A DNA stretch of 64,000 bases from JAJUFS01 sp036381175 (GTDB taxonomy: Bacteria; Pseudomonadota; Gammaproteobacteria; Natronospirales; JAJUFS01). This document shows, one piece after another, positions 44,342 through 52,598 of this stretch. The stretch covers positions 12,400 through 76,399 of the forward strand of contig DASVDI010000030.1 of assembly GCA_036381175.1 (NCBI GenBank). Reading direction: 5' to 3'. The translations under genes were made by a program, and so were the position numbers. Every line of letters starts with the position of its first letter. Positions within the stretch are counted from its first letter, which is position 1. Under the pieces are notes generated by a model, which saw only the letters and a list, made by a program, of their open reading frames with translations, had not been told where the DNA came from and searched no databases.

Positions 44342-44821
44342 ATGATGATTAAAGAAAATCTGCTCGACGTTCTGATGTACCTGTTCGAAAACTACCTGGA
44401 CGACGAAACCGAAGTACAACCCGACCGCGAATTGCTCCGCATCGAACTGGAAGAAGCCGGCTTCGACCGCGGCGAAGTCACCAAGGCCTTCAACTGGCTC
44501 GAAGGTCTCGCCGCCGACCCGGCAAGCGGACTGCGGCGCCACGCAAAAAGCTCCATCCGCGTTTTCAACGGCGAAGAACTGCTGCGCATCGACACCGAAT
44601 CCCGCGGCTTCCTGCTCTACCTGGAACAGATCGGCATCCTCAACCAGCAAAACCGCGAGCTGGTGATCGACCGCATCATGGCACTGGATGCGGACGAAAT
44701 TGACATTGATCAGGTCAAGTGGATTATCCTCATGGTCCTTTTCAACCAGCCGGGCCAGGAACAGGCCTTTGCGCGGATGGAAGACCTGGTCTTTGAAGAG
44801 GGCGTGGGCGCGGTGCATTGA
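44342..44821 (+). CDS. smg: Smg family protein (DUF494)
   Basis: This 159-residue acidic, helical protein has the Smg/DUF494 pattern: ENLLDVLMYLFENYLDDETE, LRIELEEAGFDRGEVTKAFN, NGEELLRIDTESRGFLLYLE and LDADEIDIDQVKWIILMVLF. The function is not known, but linkage to dprA and topA is highly conserved. An ATGATG pair allows a start one codon later. A strong terminator hairpin follows, separating it from topA. Confidence 0.93.
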   Translation: MMIKENLLDVLMYLFENYLDDETEVQPDRELLRIELEEAGFDRGEVTKAFNWLEGLAADPASGLRRHAKSSIRVFNGEELLRIDTESRGFLLYLEQIGILNQQNRELVIDRIMALDADEIDIDQVKWIILMVLFNQPGQEQAFARMEDLVFEEGVGAVH

Positions 44822-44877
44822 CCGCACTGCGGAGGCTGCAACAGGGGGACCTCCGCCAGACGCCTGCCTGATTCATT

Positions 44878-44912
44878 CGCCGCGCGGTAACGCGCGGCGC
44901 CATCTTTATTTT
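44878..44912 (+). terminator. Rho-independent terminator between smg and topA
   Basis: A perfect 9-base-pair stem CGCCGCGCG/CGCGCGGCG with a GTAA tetraloop is followed by CCATCTTTATTTT. It implies that topA has its own promoter or relies on read-through. Confidence 0.75.
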
Positions 44913-44940
44913 CCTCCGTGACCCTTGAAAGATTGGAGCC

Positions 44941-47388
44941 ATGAGCAAGAACCTGGTCATTGTCGAATCACCGGCGAAAGCAAAAACGATCAAGAAGTAT
45001 CTCGGCAAGGATTACGAGGTGCTCGCGTCCTACGGCCATGTGCGCGATCTCGTGCCGAAGGAAGGCGCTGTCGATCCGGGTGACGACTTCCGCATGAAGT
45101 ACCAGGTCATCGAAAAGAACGAAAAGCACGTCGACAAGATCGAGAAGGAACTGCGCAAGGCCGACGCGCTGATGCTCGCCACTGACCCGGATCGCGAAGG
45201 CGAAGCGATTTCCTGGCACCTGTATGAACTTCTCAAGGAACGTGGCGCGCTTGACGGCAAGCACGTGAGCCGCGTTGTGTTCCATGAAATCACCAAGCGC
45301 GCGCTCAATGATGCCGTTTTGCATCCACGCGAACTGTCGCTGGATCTCGTCAGCGCGCAGCAGGCGCGCCGCGCACTGGATTACCTCGTCGGTTTCAATC
45401 TTTCGCCGCTGCTGTGGAAGAAAATTCGCCGCGGCCTGTCGGCCGGCCGCGTGCAGTCGCCCGCGCTGCGCATGATTGTTGAACGTGAAGAAGAGATCGA
45501 AAAATTCCAGCCGCGCGAATACTGGACACTGGAAGGCCGCTTTGCGAAAGACGGCCAGAACTTCGGCAGCAAGCTGTGGCGTTTCCACAACGAGCGCGTC
45601 GAACAGTTCTATTTCGGCAACGAAGACACGGCGCGCGCTGCGGAAAAGGAACTGCATGCGGCGGGCAACAACCTCGTTGTCGGCAAGGTTGAAAAGAAAC
45701 AGCGCAAGCGCAACCCGGCGGCACCGTTCACGACCTCGACGCTGCAACAGGAATCCTCGCGCAAGCTCGGTTTCGGCGCACAGCGCACCATGCGGCTCGC
45801 GCAGCAATTGTATGAAGGCATGGAAACCGACGAAGGCACGGTCGGCCTGATCACGTACATGCGTACCGATTCGGTCACGCTCTCGCAGGATGCGCTCGCG
45901 GAAATTCGCGAAGTCATCAGGCAGCGCTTCGGCGAAGAAAACGTGCCGGCGGAGCCGAACACCTACAAGACGAAAGCGAAAAATGCGCAGGAAGCGCACG
46001 AAGCCATTCGCCCGACATCCGCACATTTCACGCCGGAGAGCGTGAAGAAATACCTGACGCCGGACCAGTTCAAGCTCTATGACCTGATCTGGAAGCGCAC
46101 TATCGCCTGCCAGATGGTGCACGCGCTGTATGACACCGTTGCCGCGGAAATTGCCTGCGGCGACGGCAACGCGTTTCGCGCCACCGGTTCGACACTGGTC
46201 AAGCCGGGCTTCATCGCCGTTTACCAGGAAGGCGTCGACGACAAGGCGGAAGACGACGATGACAAGACGCTGCCGGAGCTGAACGAAGGCGACAAGGTCG
46301 TGCTCGACGGCATCGATACCACGCAGCATTTCACCGAACCACCGCCGCGCTTCTCGGAAGCGAGCCTCGTCAAGGCGCTGGAAGAACGCGGTATCGGACG
46401 GCCTTCGACCTACGCGACCATCATTTCCACCTTGCAGAATCGCGAATACGTGGAAATGGACAGCCGCCGCTTCATTCCCACCGACATCGGCCGCATCGTC
46501 AGCCGTTTCCTCACGGATCATTTCACCCAGTACGTCGATTACGACTTCACCGCGAAGCTCGAAGATGAACTCGATGCGGTCTCGCGCGGCGAGGAAGACT
46601 GGGTGCCGCTGATGAAGAAATTCTGGGAGCCGTTCAAGGATCTCGTCGAGCACAAGGAAGAGAACGTCACACGCGAGGAAGTTGCGATGGCGCGCGACCT
46701 CGGCACGGATCCGAAATCCGGCCGGCCGGTTTCCGTTCGCATGGGACGTTACGGACCCTTCGTGCAGATCGGCACCAAGGACGACGAGGAAAAACCGAAG
46801 TTCGCCGGCCTGCGCCCCGGCCAGAAGATGGATCACATCACGCTCGACGAGGCGCTGTACCTTTTCAACCTGCCGCGCGATCTCGGCGAAACGCCCCAAG
46901 GCGAGAAAATGATTGTGGCGATCGGCCGCTTCGGGCCGTACGTGAAGTACGGCGCCAAGTACGCATCATTGAAGGACGATGATCCTTACACGGTCAGCCC
47001 CGAGCGCGCCCTGGAAGTCGTCGCTGCAAAGAAGGAAGCGGACGCGAACCGCATCATTCACGACTTCGCCGACGAAGGCATCCAGGTGCTGAATGGCCGT
47101 TACGGTCCCTACGTTACCGACGGCAACAAGAACGCCAAGATTCCAAAAGACGTCGATCCGAAGTCGCTGACCCTGCCGGACTGCCGCGAACTGATTGCCA
47201 ACGCACCCGAGCGCGGACGGCGTGGCGGCAAGAAGGCCGCCGCGAAGAAGGCGCCGGTCGAGAAGAAGGCAACTGAAAAGAAAGCGGGCGCGAAGAAAAA
47301 AGCGCCGGCCAAAAAGAAGAAAAAGAAATCCAGCGCGAAGAAGAAAAAGAAGAAAGCTACGGTGAAGAAGAAGAAAACCGAAGCGTGA
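44941..47388 (+). CDS. topA: DNA topoisomerase I
   Basis: This is an 815-residue type IA topoisomerase relaxing negative supercoils. Toprim domain (NLVIVESPAKAKTIKKYLGK, LATDPDREGEAISWHLYE), catalytic Tyr306 in GLITYMRTDSVTLS, and RGIGRPSTYATIIS. After about residue 600 come Toprim C-terminal repeat units (RYGPFVQIG, RFGPYVKYG, RYGPYVTDG) instead of zinc ribbons; I see no CxxC pairs. The last 50 residues are a lysine-rich tail with runs of up to six Lys. The stop overlaps the tsaC start (GTGA). Confidence 0.96.
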   Translation: MSKNLVIVESPAKAKTIKKYLGKDYEVLASYGHVRDLVPKEGAVDPGDDFRMKYQVIEKNEKHVDKIEKELRKADALMLATDPDREGEAISWHLYELLKERGALDGKHVSRVVFHEITKRALNDAVLHPRELSLDLVSAQQARRALDYLVGFNLSPLLWKKIRRGLSAGRVQSPALRMIVEREEEIEKFQPREYWTLEGRFAKDGQNFGSKLWRFHNERVEQFYFGNEDTARAAEKELHAAGNNLVVGKVEKKQRKRNPAAPFTTSTLQQESSRKLGFGAQRTMRLAQQLYEGMETDEGTVGLITYMRTDSVTLSQDALAEIREVIRQRFGEENVPAEPNTYKTKAKNAQEAHEAIRPTSAHFTPESVKKYLTPDQFKLYDLIWKRTIACQMVHALYDTVAAEIACGDGNAFRATGSTLVKPGFIAVYQEGVDDKAEDDDDKTLPELNEGDKVVLDGIDTTQHFTEPPPRFSEASLVKALEERGIGRPSTYATIISTLQNREYVEMDSRRFIPTDIGRIVSRFLTDHFTQYVDYDFTAKLEDELDAVSRGEEDWVPLMKKFWEPFKDLVEHKEENVTREEVAMARDLGTDPKSGRPVSVRMGRYGPFVQIGTKDDEEKPKFAGLRPGQKMDHITLDEALYLFNLPRDLGETPQGEKMIVAIGRFGPYVKYGAKYASLKDDDPYTVSPERALEVVAAKKEADANRIIHDFADEGIQVLNGRYGPYVTDGNKNAKIPKDVDPKSLTLPDCRELIANAPERGRRGGKKAAAKKAPVEKKATEKKAGAKKKAPAKKKKKKSSAKKKKKKATVKKKKTEA

Positions 47389-47936
47389 TTCCGCTCGATA
47401 TTCCCGCAGCGTTCGAAATCATCCGCTCGGGCGGCATCGTTGCCTGCCCGACGGAAGCCGTTTACGGGCTGAGTTGCGATCCGTGGAATGAACCCGCCGT
47501 CCGGGAACTGCTTGCACTCAAGCAACGCGATGTTTCGCAAGGTCTGATTCTTGTCGCCGGCGGCCTGTACCAGTTCACCTCGCTTGTCCGCCGTCTTTCA
47601 CGTGCGCAACAGGAAACGCTTGCATCAAGCTGGCCTGGTCCCGTGACCTGGCTGGTGCGCGCCAACGAACACGTTCCCGAGTGGATTCGCGGCGAACATG
47701 AAACCGTCGCATTGCGTGTCACCGCACACCCTGTCATGGCCGAACTCTGCCGCGTTGCCGGCAAGCCGCTGGTTTCAACCAGCGTGAACCATTCCGGCGA
47801 GACGCCGGCGCGCGACGCTCAAACCGTGGAACATTATTTTCCAGGATTGCCTGTTGTTGCCGGTGAACTGGGTGGTGCCGACAGCCCCAGCGAGATTCGT
47901 GATCTCGAAACCGGTAAAATTCTTCGCCCTGCCTGA
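47385..47936 (+). CDS. tsaC: Threonylcarbamoyl-AMP synthase (TsaC/YrdC)
   Basis: This 183-residue protein is a YrdC/Sua5-fold enzyme that makes threonylcarbamoyl-AMP for the t6A tRNA modification: GGIVACPTEAVYGLSCDPWN, LLALKQRDVSQGLILVAGG, WPGPVTWLVRA, TVALRVTAHPVMAELC and PLVSTSVNHSGETPARDA. The short length without a C-terminal Sua5 domain marks it as TsaC. The start is a GTG overlapping the topA stop, which couples the two. Followed by hemF after 14 bases. Confidence 0.95.
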   Translation: MIPLDIPAAFEIIRSGGIVACPTEAVYGLSCDPWNEPAVRELLALKQRDVSQGLILVAGGLYQFTSLVRRLSRAQQETLASSWPGPVTWLVRANEHVPEWIRGEHETVALRVTAHPVMAELCRVAGKPLVSTSVNHSGETPARDAQTVEHYFPGLPVVAGELGGADSPSEIRDLETGKILRPA

Positions 47937-47950
47937 AGTGTCGAGACACC

Positions 47951-48850
47951 ATGACTGACACACCTGACAGCAATGCCGTTCGCGAATGGCTGCTTGGCGT
48001 GCAAGAGCACATCGTGCGCGATGTTGAAACACTCGACGGTCGCGGAACGTTCGAGCGCGATGCCTGGCAACGAGAGGCCGGCGGCGGCGGAATCAGTCGC
48101 GTGTTGAAAGACGGGACGGTGTTCGAGCAGGCTGGCATCGGCTTCTCGCACGTCATGGGCGAGCAACTGCCGCCGTCGGCCTCGGCGAATCGCCCTCAAC
48201 TGGCAGGCAAGGCGTGGCAGGCCATGGGCGTGTCGCTCGTCTTTCATCCGAGAAATCCTTACGTTCCGACCACGCACATGAATGTGCGTTTCTTTATCGC
48301 CGGTTCCGGTGATGACGCGGTGTGGTGGTTCGGCGGCGGTTACGATCTCACGCCTTTTTACGTGTTCGAGAAAGACGCGCGCCATTGGCATGCCATAGCG
48401 CGCGAAACCGTGGCGCCGTTCGGCGAAGATCTTTATCCGCGTTTCAAGCAATGGTGCGACGAGTATTTCTGGCTGAAGCATCGCCATGAGGCGCGCGGCA
48501 TCGGCGGGCTGTTCTACGACGATTTTCATGAAGGCGATGCATTCGGGCTGACGCGCGCGGTTGGCGAAAGCCTGATGCCCGCATATGCGCCAATCGTCGA
48601 ACGCCGCAAGGACACCGAATACGGCGACCGGGAAAGAAACTTCCAGCTCTACCGCCGCGGCCGTTACGTGGAGTTCAATCTTGTGCAGGATCGCGGCACG
48701 CTGTTTGGTTTGCAGTCGGGCGGACGCACGGAATCCATCCTGATGTCGCTGCCGCCGCTGGTCCGCTGGGAATACGGTTATGAACCTGAACCGGATTCGC
48801 CGGAAGCCGAACTTTATGAGGTGTTGCGCGAACCGCGCGACTGGCTGTAA
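47951..48850 (+). CDS. hemF: Oxygen-dependent coproporphyrinogen III oxidase
   Basis: This is a 299-residue HemF that decarboxylates coproporphyrinogen III in heme synthesis using O2. Conserved blocks: GGGISRVLKDGTVFEQAGI, NPYVPTTHMNVRFF, WWFGGGYDLTPFYVFEKDAR, WCDEYFWLKHRHEARGIGGL, and GRYVEFNLVQDRGTLFGLQS then GGRTESILMSLPP. The length matches the family. Fourth gene of the topA-tsaC-hemF-VOC run; indicates an aerobic lifestyle. Confidence 0.97.
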   Translation: MTDTPDSNAVREWLLGVQEHIVRDVETLDGRGTFERDAWQREAGGGGISRVLKDGTVFEQAGIGFSHVMGEQLPPSASANRPQLAGKAWQAMGVSLVFHPRNPYVPTTHMNVRFFIAGSGDDAVWWFGGGYDLTPFYVFEKDARHWHAIARETVAPFGEDLYPRFKQWCDEYFWLKHRHEARGIGGLFYDDFHEGDAFGLTRAVGESLMPAYAPIVERRKDTEYGDRERNFQLYRRGRYVEFNLVQDRGTLFGLQSGGRTESILMSLPPLVRWEYGYEPEPDSPEAELYEVLREPRDWL

Positions 48851-48861
48851 GAGATTCGCGC

Positions 48862-49281
48862 ATGAACCGTCCGCGCTTTCATCTCGCGTTCCCCGTTCGC
48901 GACATCGAAGCGACACGCCATTTCTTCGTCGAGCTTCTCGGCTGCAAGGCCGGCCGCGAAGCTGCACGCTGGATCGATTTCGATTTTTACGGACACCAGG
49001 TTTCCGCGCATCTCGTCGATGAGAATGAGACGACGGCGCACAATACGGTAGATGACAGGAAGGTACCCGTGCGGCACTTCGGCCTGATCATCGAGTGGGA
49101 TCAGTGGGAACGGCTGGCGGAAAGACTGCGCGCCGCGAACGTCGATTTCCTGATCGAGCCTTATGTGCGCTTCGCAAACGAACCCGGCGAACAGGGAACG
49201 TTCTTCGTGAAGGACCCGTCCGGCAACGCACTCGAGTTCAAGACCTTCCGGCAGGAACAAGACATCTTCCGTCGGGACTAG
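48862..49281 (+). CDS. VOC-superfamily (glyoxalase/dioxygenase) protein
   Basis: This 139-residue protein is a two-unit vicinal-oxygen-chelate fold: RFHLAFPVRDIEATRHFFVE, WIDFDFYGHQVSAHLVDE, RHFGLIIEWDQWERLAERL and FFVKDPSGNALEFKTFRQ. His7, a His in the second strand and Glu in LEFKTF are plausible metal ligands. It resembles glyoxalase family proteins of unknown substrate. It starts 11 bases after hemF, so it is cotranscribed, and ends one base from the convergent kinase. Confidence 0.87.
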   Translation: MNRPRFHLAFPVRDIEATRHFFVELLGCKAGREAARWIDFDFYGHQVSAHLVDENETTAHNTVDDRKVPVRHFGLIIEWDQWERLAERLRAANVDFLIEPYVRFANEPGEQGTFFVKDPSGNALEFKTFRQEQDIFRRD

Positions 49282-50016
49282 CTACGGCCCTTCCCACTCC
49301 ATGTTTTCCAGGTACGCACGCAGCTGTCCCGCCGTGCGGAATTTTTTCTTGATGAGATCGCGTCGCAGGCCGCAACAGATCGCCTTGATCTCGGGACGAT
49401 GTGTTGAATACCGTGCGCGTCCGCCAAGTACGTCGTAAAAAATCCGGATGATGTCGTAAACGTCTTCGGTGATGTTCTCGCGTGTGGGTCCGTGCCAACG
49501 GTAGATGTCGATCAGCTTCACGCTGAAACCGATGCCATAGCGGCCAACGATGATATTGCCGCTGTGCAGATCGCCGTGATAATCCTTCAGCTGATGCACC
49601 TGCTCCATTCCCGAGACCAGCGTGTGCAGCAAGTGCAAACCTTCAAACGGCGTCAACCGCTTGCCGGGCTGTGCTTTCAGGAACTCGGTGAGCACCATTC
49701 CCTCGACGAACTCCGACACCAGGAAGCGCACGTTGTGCTTGCGAAACTGCACCTGGTCGTGCGTGAGGTAGGGAATCAGGATGTTGCAGCGGCGCAGCTT
49801 GTCGAGTTTCTTCGCGTAATAAGTAATCGCCTTGTCGCCGACATTGCGCTCGGGATAATAGAATTTCGCTGCGCGCTTGATGCCAGTGGCGAGTTCCCGC
49901 ACGCGATAGACTTCGCCTTCCCAGCCCTTACCGAGCAGCGCTTCGACTTCATACTTGTTCGCCAGCCGTCGGCCGGGTTTGAAATCGAAGGATTCAGGTT
50001 TGCGTTTTGCCGGCAT
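49282..50016 (-). CDS. Small protein kinase-like protein with altered DFG motif
   Basis: This is a 244-residue soluble protein kinase fold: glycine loop LGKGWEGEVYRV (residues 29-40), Lys51 in RAAKFYYP, catalytic loop YHGDLHSGNIIV (His147, Asp149, Asn154) as in RIO/APH-type kinases, and LIDIYRW in place of DFG (Asp170 kept, FG replaced by Ile-Tyr). There is no membrane segment or sensor domain, and no phosphatase nearby. The metal-binding Asp is kept, so activity is possible. It converges with the VOC gene. Substrate unknown. Confidence 0.8.
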   Translation of the reverse strand: MPAKRKPESFDFKPGRRLANKYEVEALLGKGWEGEVYRVRELATGIKRAAKFYYPERNVGDKAITYYAKKLDKLRRCNILIPYLTHDQVQFRKHNVRFLVSEFVEGMVLTEFLKAQPGKRLTPFEGLHLLHTLVSGMEQVHQLKDYHGDLHSGNIIVGRYGIGFSVKLIDIYRWHGPTRENITEDVYDIIRIFYDVLGGRARYSTHRPEIKAICCGLRRDLIKKKFRTAGQLRAYLENMEWEGP

Positions 50017-50076
50017 GCGCGCTTTTCGTTCCGGAAGGACGGCCGATGATAACGCGCCGGCGAATGGCGGGAAAAT

Positions 50077-50658
50077 TTAACTGGGGCGCGCCACCTGCGA
50101 ATGACGAAAGCAACCGACGAGGTGATCGTTGACGACACCGGTCGCCTGCAGGTACGCGTAGATGATTGTCGTTCCGACGAAACGGAAACCGCGTTTTTTC
50201 AGATCCTTCGAGATGCGATCCGACAATGGCGTCGAAGCCGGCACATCCCGCGTGCGACGGAAATGATTCTGCACCGGCCTGCCGTCAACGAAACCCCAGA
50301 GGTAATTGGCGAAGCTGCCGAACTCTTTCTGCACCTCGAGAAAACAGCGCGCGTTGTCGATGGCGGCGGCGACCTTCAGACGATTGCGAACGATGCCCGG
50401 ATCCTGCAACAGCTTCTCGCGACGCGCCTCCGTGAAACGCGCAACGCGCGCCGGATCGAAATATTCGAACGCACGCTGGTAGTTGTGCCGCTTGTTCAGG
50501 ATGGTTGACCAGGACAATCCCGCCTGCGCGCCCTCAAGAATCAGGAACTCGAACAGCAGCCGGTCGTCATGCACCGGCACGCCCCATTCCTGGTCGTGGT
50601 AATCAAGGTAAGCCGGCGTCGCTCCCGCGTCTGCCCAGCCACAGCGTGTCTTTTCCAC
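50077..50658 (-). CDS. tag: DNA-3-methyladenine glycosylase I
   Basis: This base-excision repair enzyme removes 3-methyladenine. Motifs: RCGWADAGATPAYLDYHDQE (zinc Cys and His), EWGVPVHDDRLLFEFLILEG, AQAGLSWSTILNKRHNYQRA and a C-terminal TGVVNDHLVGCFRH with the remaining zinc His and Cys. The start is placed at GTG 50658 so that the protein begins just before RCGW as in known Tag proteins; an in-frame ATG at 50775 would add 39 residues with no match. Length from GTG is 193. Confidence 0.9.
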   Translation of the reverse strand: MEKTRCGWADAGATPAYLDYHDQEWGVPVHDDRLLFEFLILEGAQAGLSWSTILNKRHNYQRAFEYFDPARVARFTEARREKLLQDPGIVRNRLKVAAAIDNARCFLEVQKEFGSFANYLWGFVDGRPVQNHFRRTRDVPASTPLSDRISKDLKKRGFRFVGTTIIYAYLQATGVVNDHLVGCFRHSQVARPS

Positions 50659-50771
50659 CCGTCTTGCCCGTCCCGTCTGCCAGATTCGCGGCGAGCATTC
50701 TAGCGCCGAGAGGCGATACGGCGGAAACGGATCGACGACAACCGATCCGGACATCGAGCGGAATGCCTGGC

Positions 50772-50900
50772 TCATGATTCCGCCAGGATACTTTCCGAAT
50801 CAACGCCTCTCGCCTGCTCATCGGAATCCGGCGACCACGCGGGCGCCGCCATGATGACAACCGATGCGAACAGCGCGCAAAAAATCCTGAACTTGTTCAT
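50772..50900 (-). CDS. Small exported peptide of unknown function
   Basis: This is a 42-residue protein whose first 22 residues (MNKFRIFCALFASVVIMAAP) form a clear signal peptide, leaving a mature acidic peptide of about 20 residues (DSDEQARGVDSESILAES). AGAGGGG 7 bases before the ATG supports translation. It lies upstream of tag on the same strand and is divergent from oxyR, sharing a 174-base intergenic region, so OxyR control is possible (inference). Confidence 0.5.
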   Translation of the reverse strand: MNKFRIFCALFASVVIMAAPAWSPDSDEQARGVDSESILAES

Positions 50901-51074
50901 GTCGAATCCCCTCTCCCCGTTGCAGTTACTTGATACGCGAGAGGCAGGGGTTGGTACATCGGGTAAAAACTCCAACGTGTAATGCGATCCTGGAATACGT
51001 CAAAATCTGCGCTGCAACTGACGCTTTGCACATGTCAGCATCGATGCAGCTTTTAAAAGTGATAGAGTCGCGCT

Positions 51075-52034
51075 ATGACACTCACCGAACTTCGTTACGT
51101 TGTCGCCGTCGCGCGTGAACGCCATTTTGGCCGCGCGGCACGTGCCTGCTTCGTTTCGCAGCCAACACTCAGCGTCGGCGTGAAGAAATTCGAAGACGAA
51201 CTCGGCATCGTGTTGTTCGAGCGCCAAAGCGGTGATGTTGTCCTCACGCCCTCGGGTAAACCCATTATCGAACAGGCACGGCGCGTGCTCGAAGAGGCCG
51301 ATCGCATCAAATTGATCGCGCAACAAGGCACCGATCCGCTCAAGGGCGAGCTGCGCGTCGGCGCGATTTACACCGTCGGCCCGTACCTGTTTCCGCATGT
51401 GGTGCCCGCGCTTCGCAAGCTCGCGCCTGAAATGCCGCTGGTCATCGAAGAAAATTACACCGCGAATCTTCGCGAGCGCCTGAAGCAATCCGAACTCGAC
51501 GTCATCATCGTCGCGCTGCCGTTTACCGAAGCAGGCGTGGTGACGTGGCGGCTTTACGAGGAGTCTTTCAGCGTCGTGCTGCCGGCAGGGCATCGCTGGG
51601 CGAAGAAAAAGAATTTGCGTTCGTCAGAGCTGACGGAAGAAAACCTGCTGCTGCTCGGCAAGGGACACTGCTTTCGCGACCAGGTTGTCGAGGCCTGCCC
51701 CGAATGCGTGGCAGGTTCAGCAGGTGAGCCGTTGCAGAACACGATCGAAGGTTCGAGTCTTGAAACCATTCGCCAGATGGTTGCAAGCGGACTCGGCATC
51801 ACGGTGCTGCCGGCAACGTCGCTCGAGTATGGTTATGGCGGGGGTTTCAGCAGCAGGAACAAATTGCTTGTCGAGATTCCGTTTGCGGGTCGCACGCCGA
51901 CGCGAACAGTAGTTCTCGCATGGCGGCGCAGTTTTCCGCGTCCCGAGGCGATCGGCGCACTGCATCGTGCGATTTTCAACTGCCACCTGGAAACGGTTCG
52001 CTACCTCGACGAGCCCCAGCCGGAAGCCTCATAA
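51075..52034 (+). CDS. oxyR: Hydrogen peroxide sensor OxyR (LysR family)
   Basis: This is a 319-residue LysR-type activator. N-terminal winged HTH (LRYVVAVARERHFGRAARAC, VSQPTLSVGVKKFEDELG) and the OxyR regulatory domain with redox cysteines Cys199 and Cys208 in GKGHCFRDQVVEACPE, at the same numbering as the Escherichia coli protein. Peroxide oxidises the pair to a disulphide, which activates target genes. The DNA upstream is divergent to a small exported peptide gene, a usual place for autoregulation. Confidence 0.95.
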   Translation: MTLTELRYVVAVARERHFGRAARACFVSQPTLSVGVKKFEDELGIVLFERQSGDVVLTPSGKPIIEQARRVLEEADRIKLIAQQGTDPLKGELRVGAIYTVGPYLFPHVVPALRKLAPEMPLVIEENYTANLRERLKQSELDVIIVALPFTEAGVVTWRLYEESFSVVLPAGHRWAKKKNLRSSELTEENLLLLGKGHCFRDQVVEACPECVAGSAGEPLQNTIEGSSLETIRQMVASGLGITVLPATSLEYGYGGGFSSRNKLLVEIPFAGRTPTRTVVLAWRRSFPRPEAIGALHRAIFNCHLETVRYLDEPQPEAS

Positions 52035-52037
52035 AAA

Positions 52038-52061
52038 AACCCCGGCGCGAAGGCCGGGGTT
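52038..52061 (-). terminator. Rho-independent terminator between oxyR and the EGKCG peptide gene
   Basis: The stem AACCCCGGC/GCCGGGGTT has a 6-base loop. The A-run on its left (TTTTTT on the minus strand) shows that it chiefly ends the leftward peptide transcript; it starts 3 bases after oxyR's stop and may serve both. Confidence 0.8.
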
Positions 52062-52084
52062 CTGATCGATGCCAAAGAACGCGA

Positions 52085-52480
52085 TCAGCGCATTCCGCCA
52101 CAGCTCGCTTCTGCATCCTTGTCCTTGTGTTCACCGCAGCTACCTTCGGCGGCCTTGTCCTTGTGCTCGCCGCACTTGCCTTCGCCACATTTTCCTTCTT
52201 CACCTTTCTTCTCGCCGCATTTTCCTTCACCGCACTTGCCTTCCTCGCCCTTCTTCTCGCCACACTTGCCTTCACCGCATTTGCCTTCTTCGCCTTTCTT
52301 GGCGGCATCGGCATCACCGCTGGTGCCTGCGTCCTGCATGTAGCCGCTGCTGAGATGGGTCATGCTGAACGGCGACGTATTGCCGTCAGTCTGGGCGTTC
52401 GCAATGCCAATCCCGGCGGTCGCGGCAAACGCCGCGGAAATCGCGAGTGCGATGGGCTTGATGCTCTGTTTCTTGCTCAT
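52085..52480 (-). CDS. EGKCG-repeat exported peptide, HvfA-like metallophore (RiPP) precursor
   Basis: This is a 131-residue protein. Signal peptide of about 29 residues (ending GIANA), then a short segment SPFSMTHLSSGYMQ, then three exact 15-residue units KKGEEGKCGEGKCGE (61-105) followed by EGSCGE and EASCGG, giving eight cysteines. This is the architecture of the HvfA family, whose EGKCG cysteines are known to be converted by an MNIO enzyme into oxazolone-thioamide copper ligands. No MNIO (HvfB) or partner gene is in the window. The sigma/anti-sigma pair lies immediately upstream on the same strand, so stress or metal regulation is likely (inference). Confidence 0.8.
   Translation of the reverse strand: MSKKQSIKPIALAISAAFAATAGIGIANAQTDGNTSPFSMTHLSSGYMQDAGTSGDADAAKKGEEGKCGEGKCGEKKGEEGKCGEGKCGEKKGEEGKCGEGKCGEHKDKAAEGSCGEHKDKDAEASCGGMR
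52166..52300 (-). repeat. Three 45-base tandem repeats coding the EGKCG units
   Basis: Three copies of a 15-codon unit (each with two EGKCG motifs) are nearly identical in DNA, indicating recent expansion or gene-conversion-like homogenisation. Confidence 0.85.
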
Positions 52481-52598
52481 GTTTTTTCTCCTGCCAGTTT
52501 TCCTGGCGTTTGTTTGTCAACCCGAAAACCGGGCACCCCTTTTTCGCGCTCCCCCGGAAACCTCACCAGGATATTTTGGAAGACGCTTTCAAAAATCT

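Noticed and set aside
44968..46899. 643-codon minus-strand frame across topA
   Set aside because: It is an antisense shadow of topA caused by codon bias; the Phe/Arg/Val-rich product has no domain.
50659..50775. N-terminal extension of tag to the upstream ATG
   Set aside because: The extra 39 residues match nothing in Tag proteins, while the GTG at 50658 gives the normal N-terminus.
52166..52300. 45-base tandem repeats that might be a non-coding array
   Set aside because: The unit is a whole number of codons inside an intact frame with a signal peptide and encodes EGKCG motifs.
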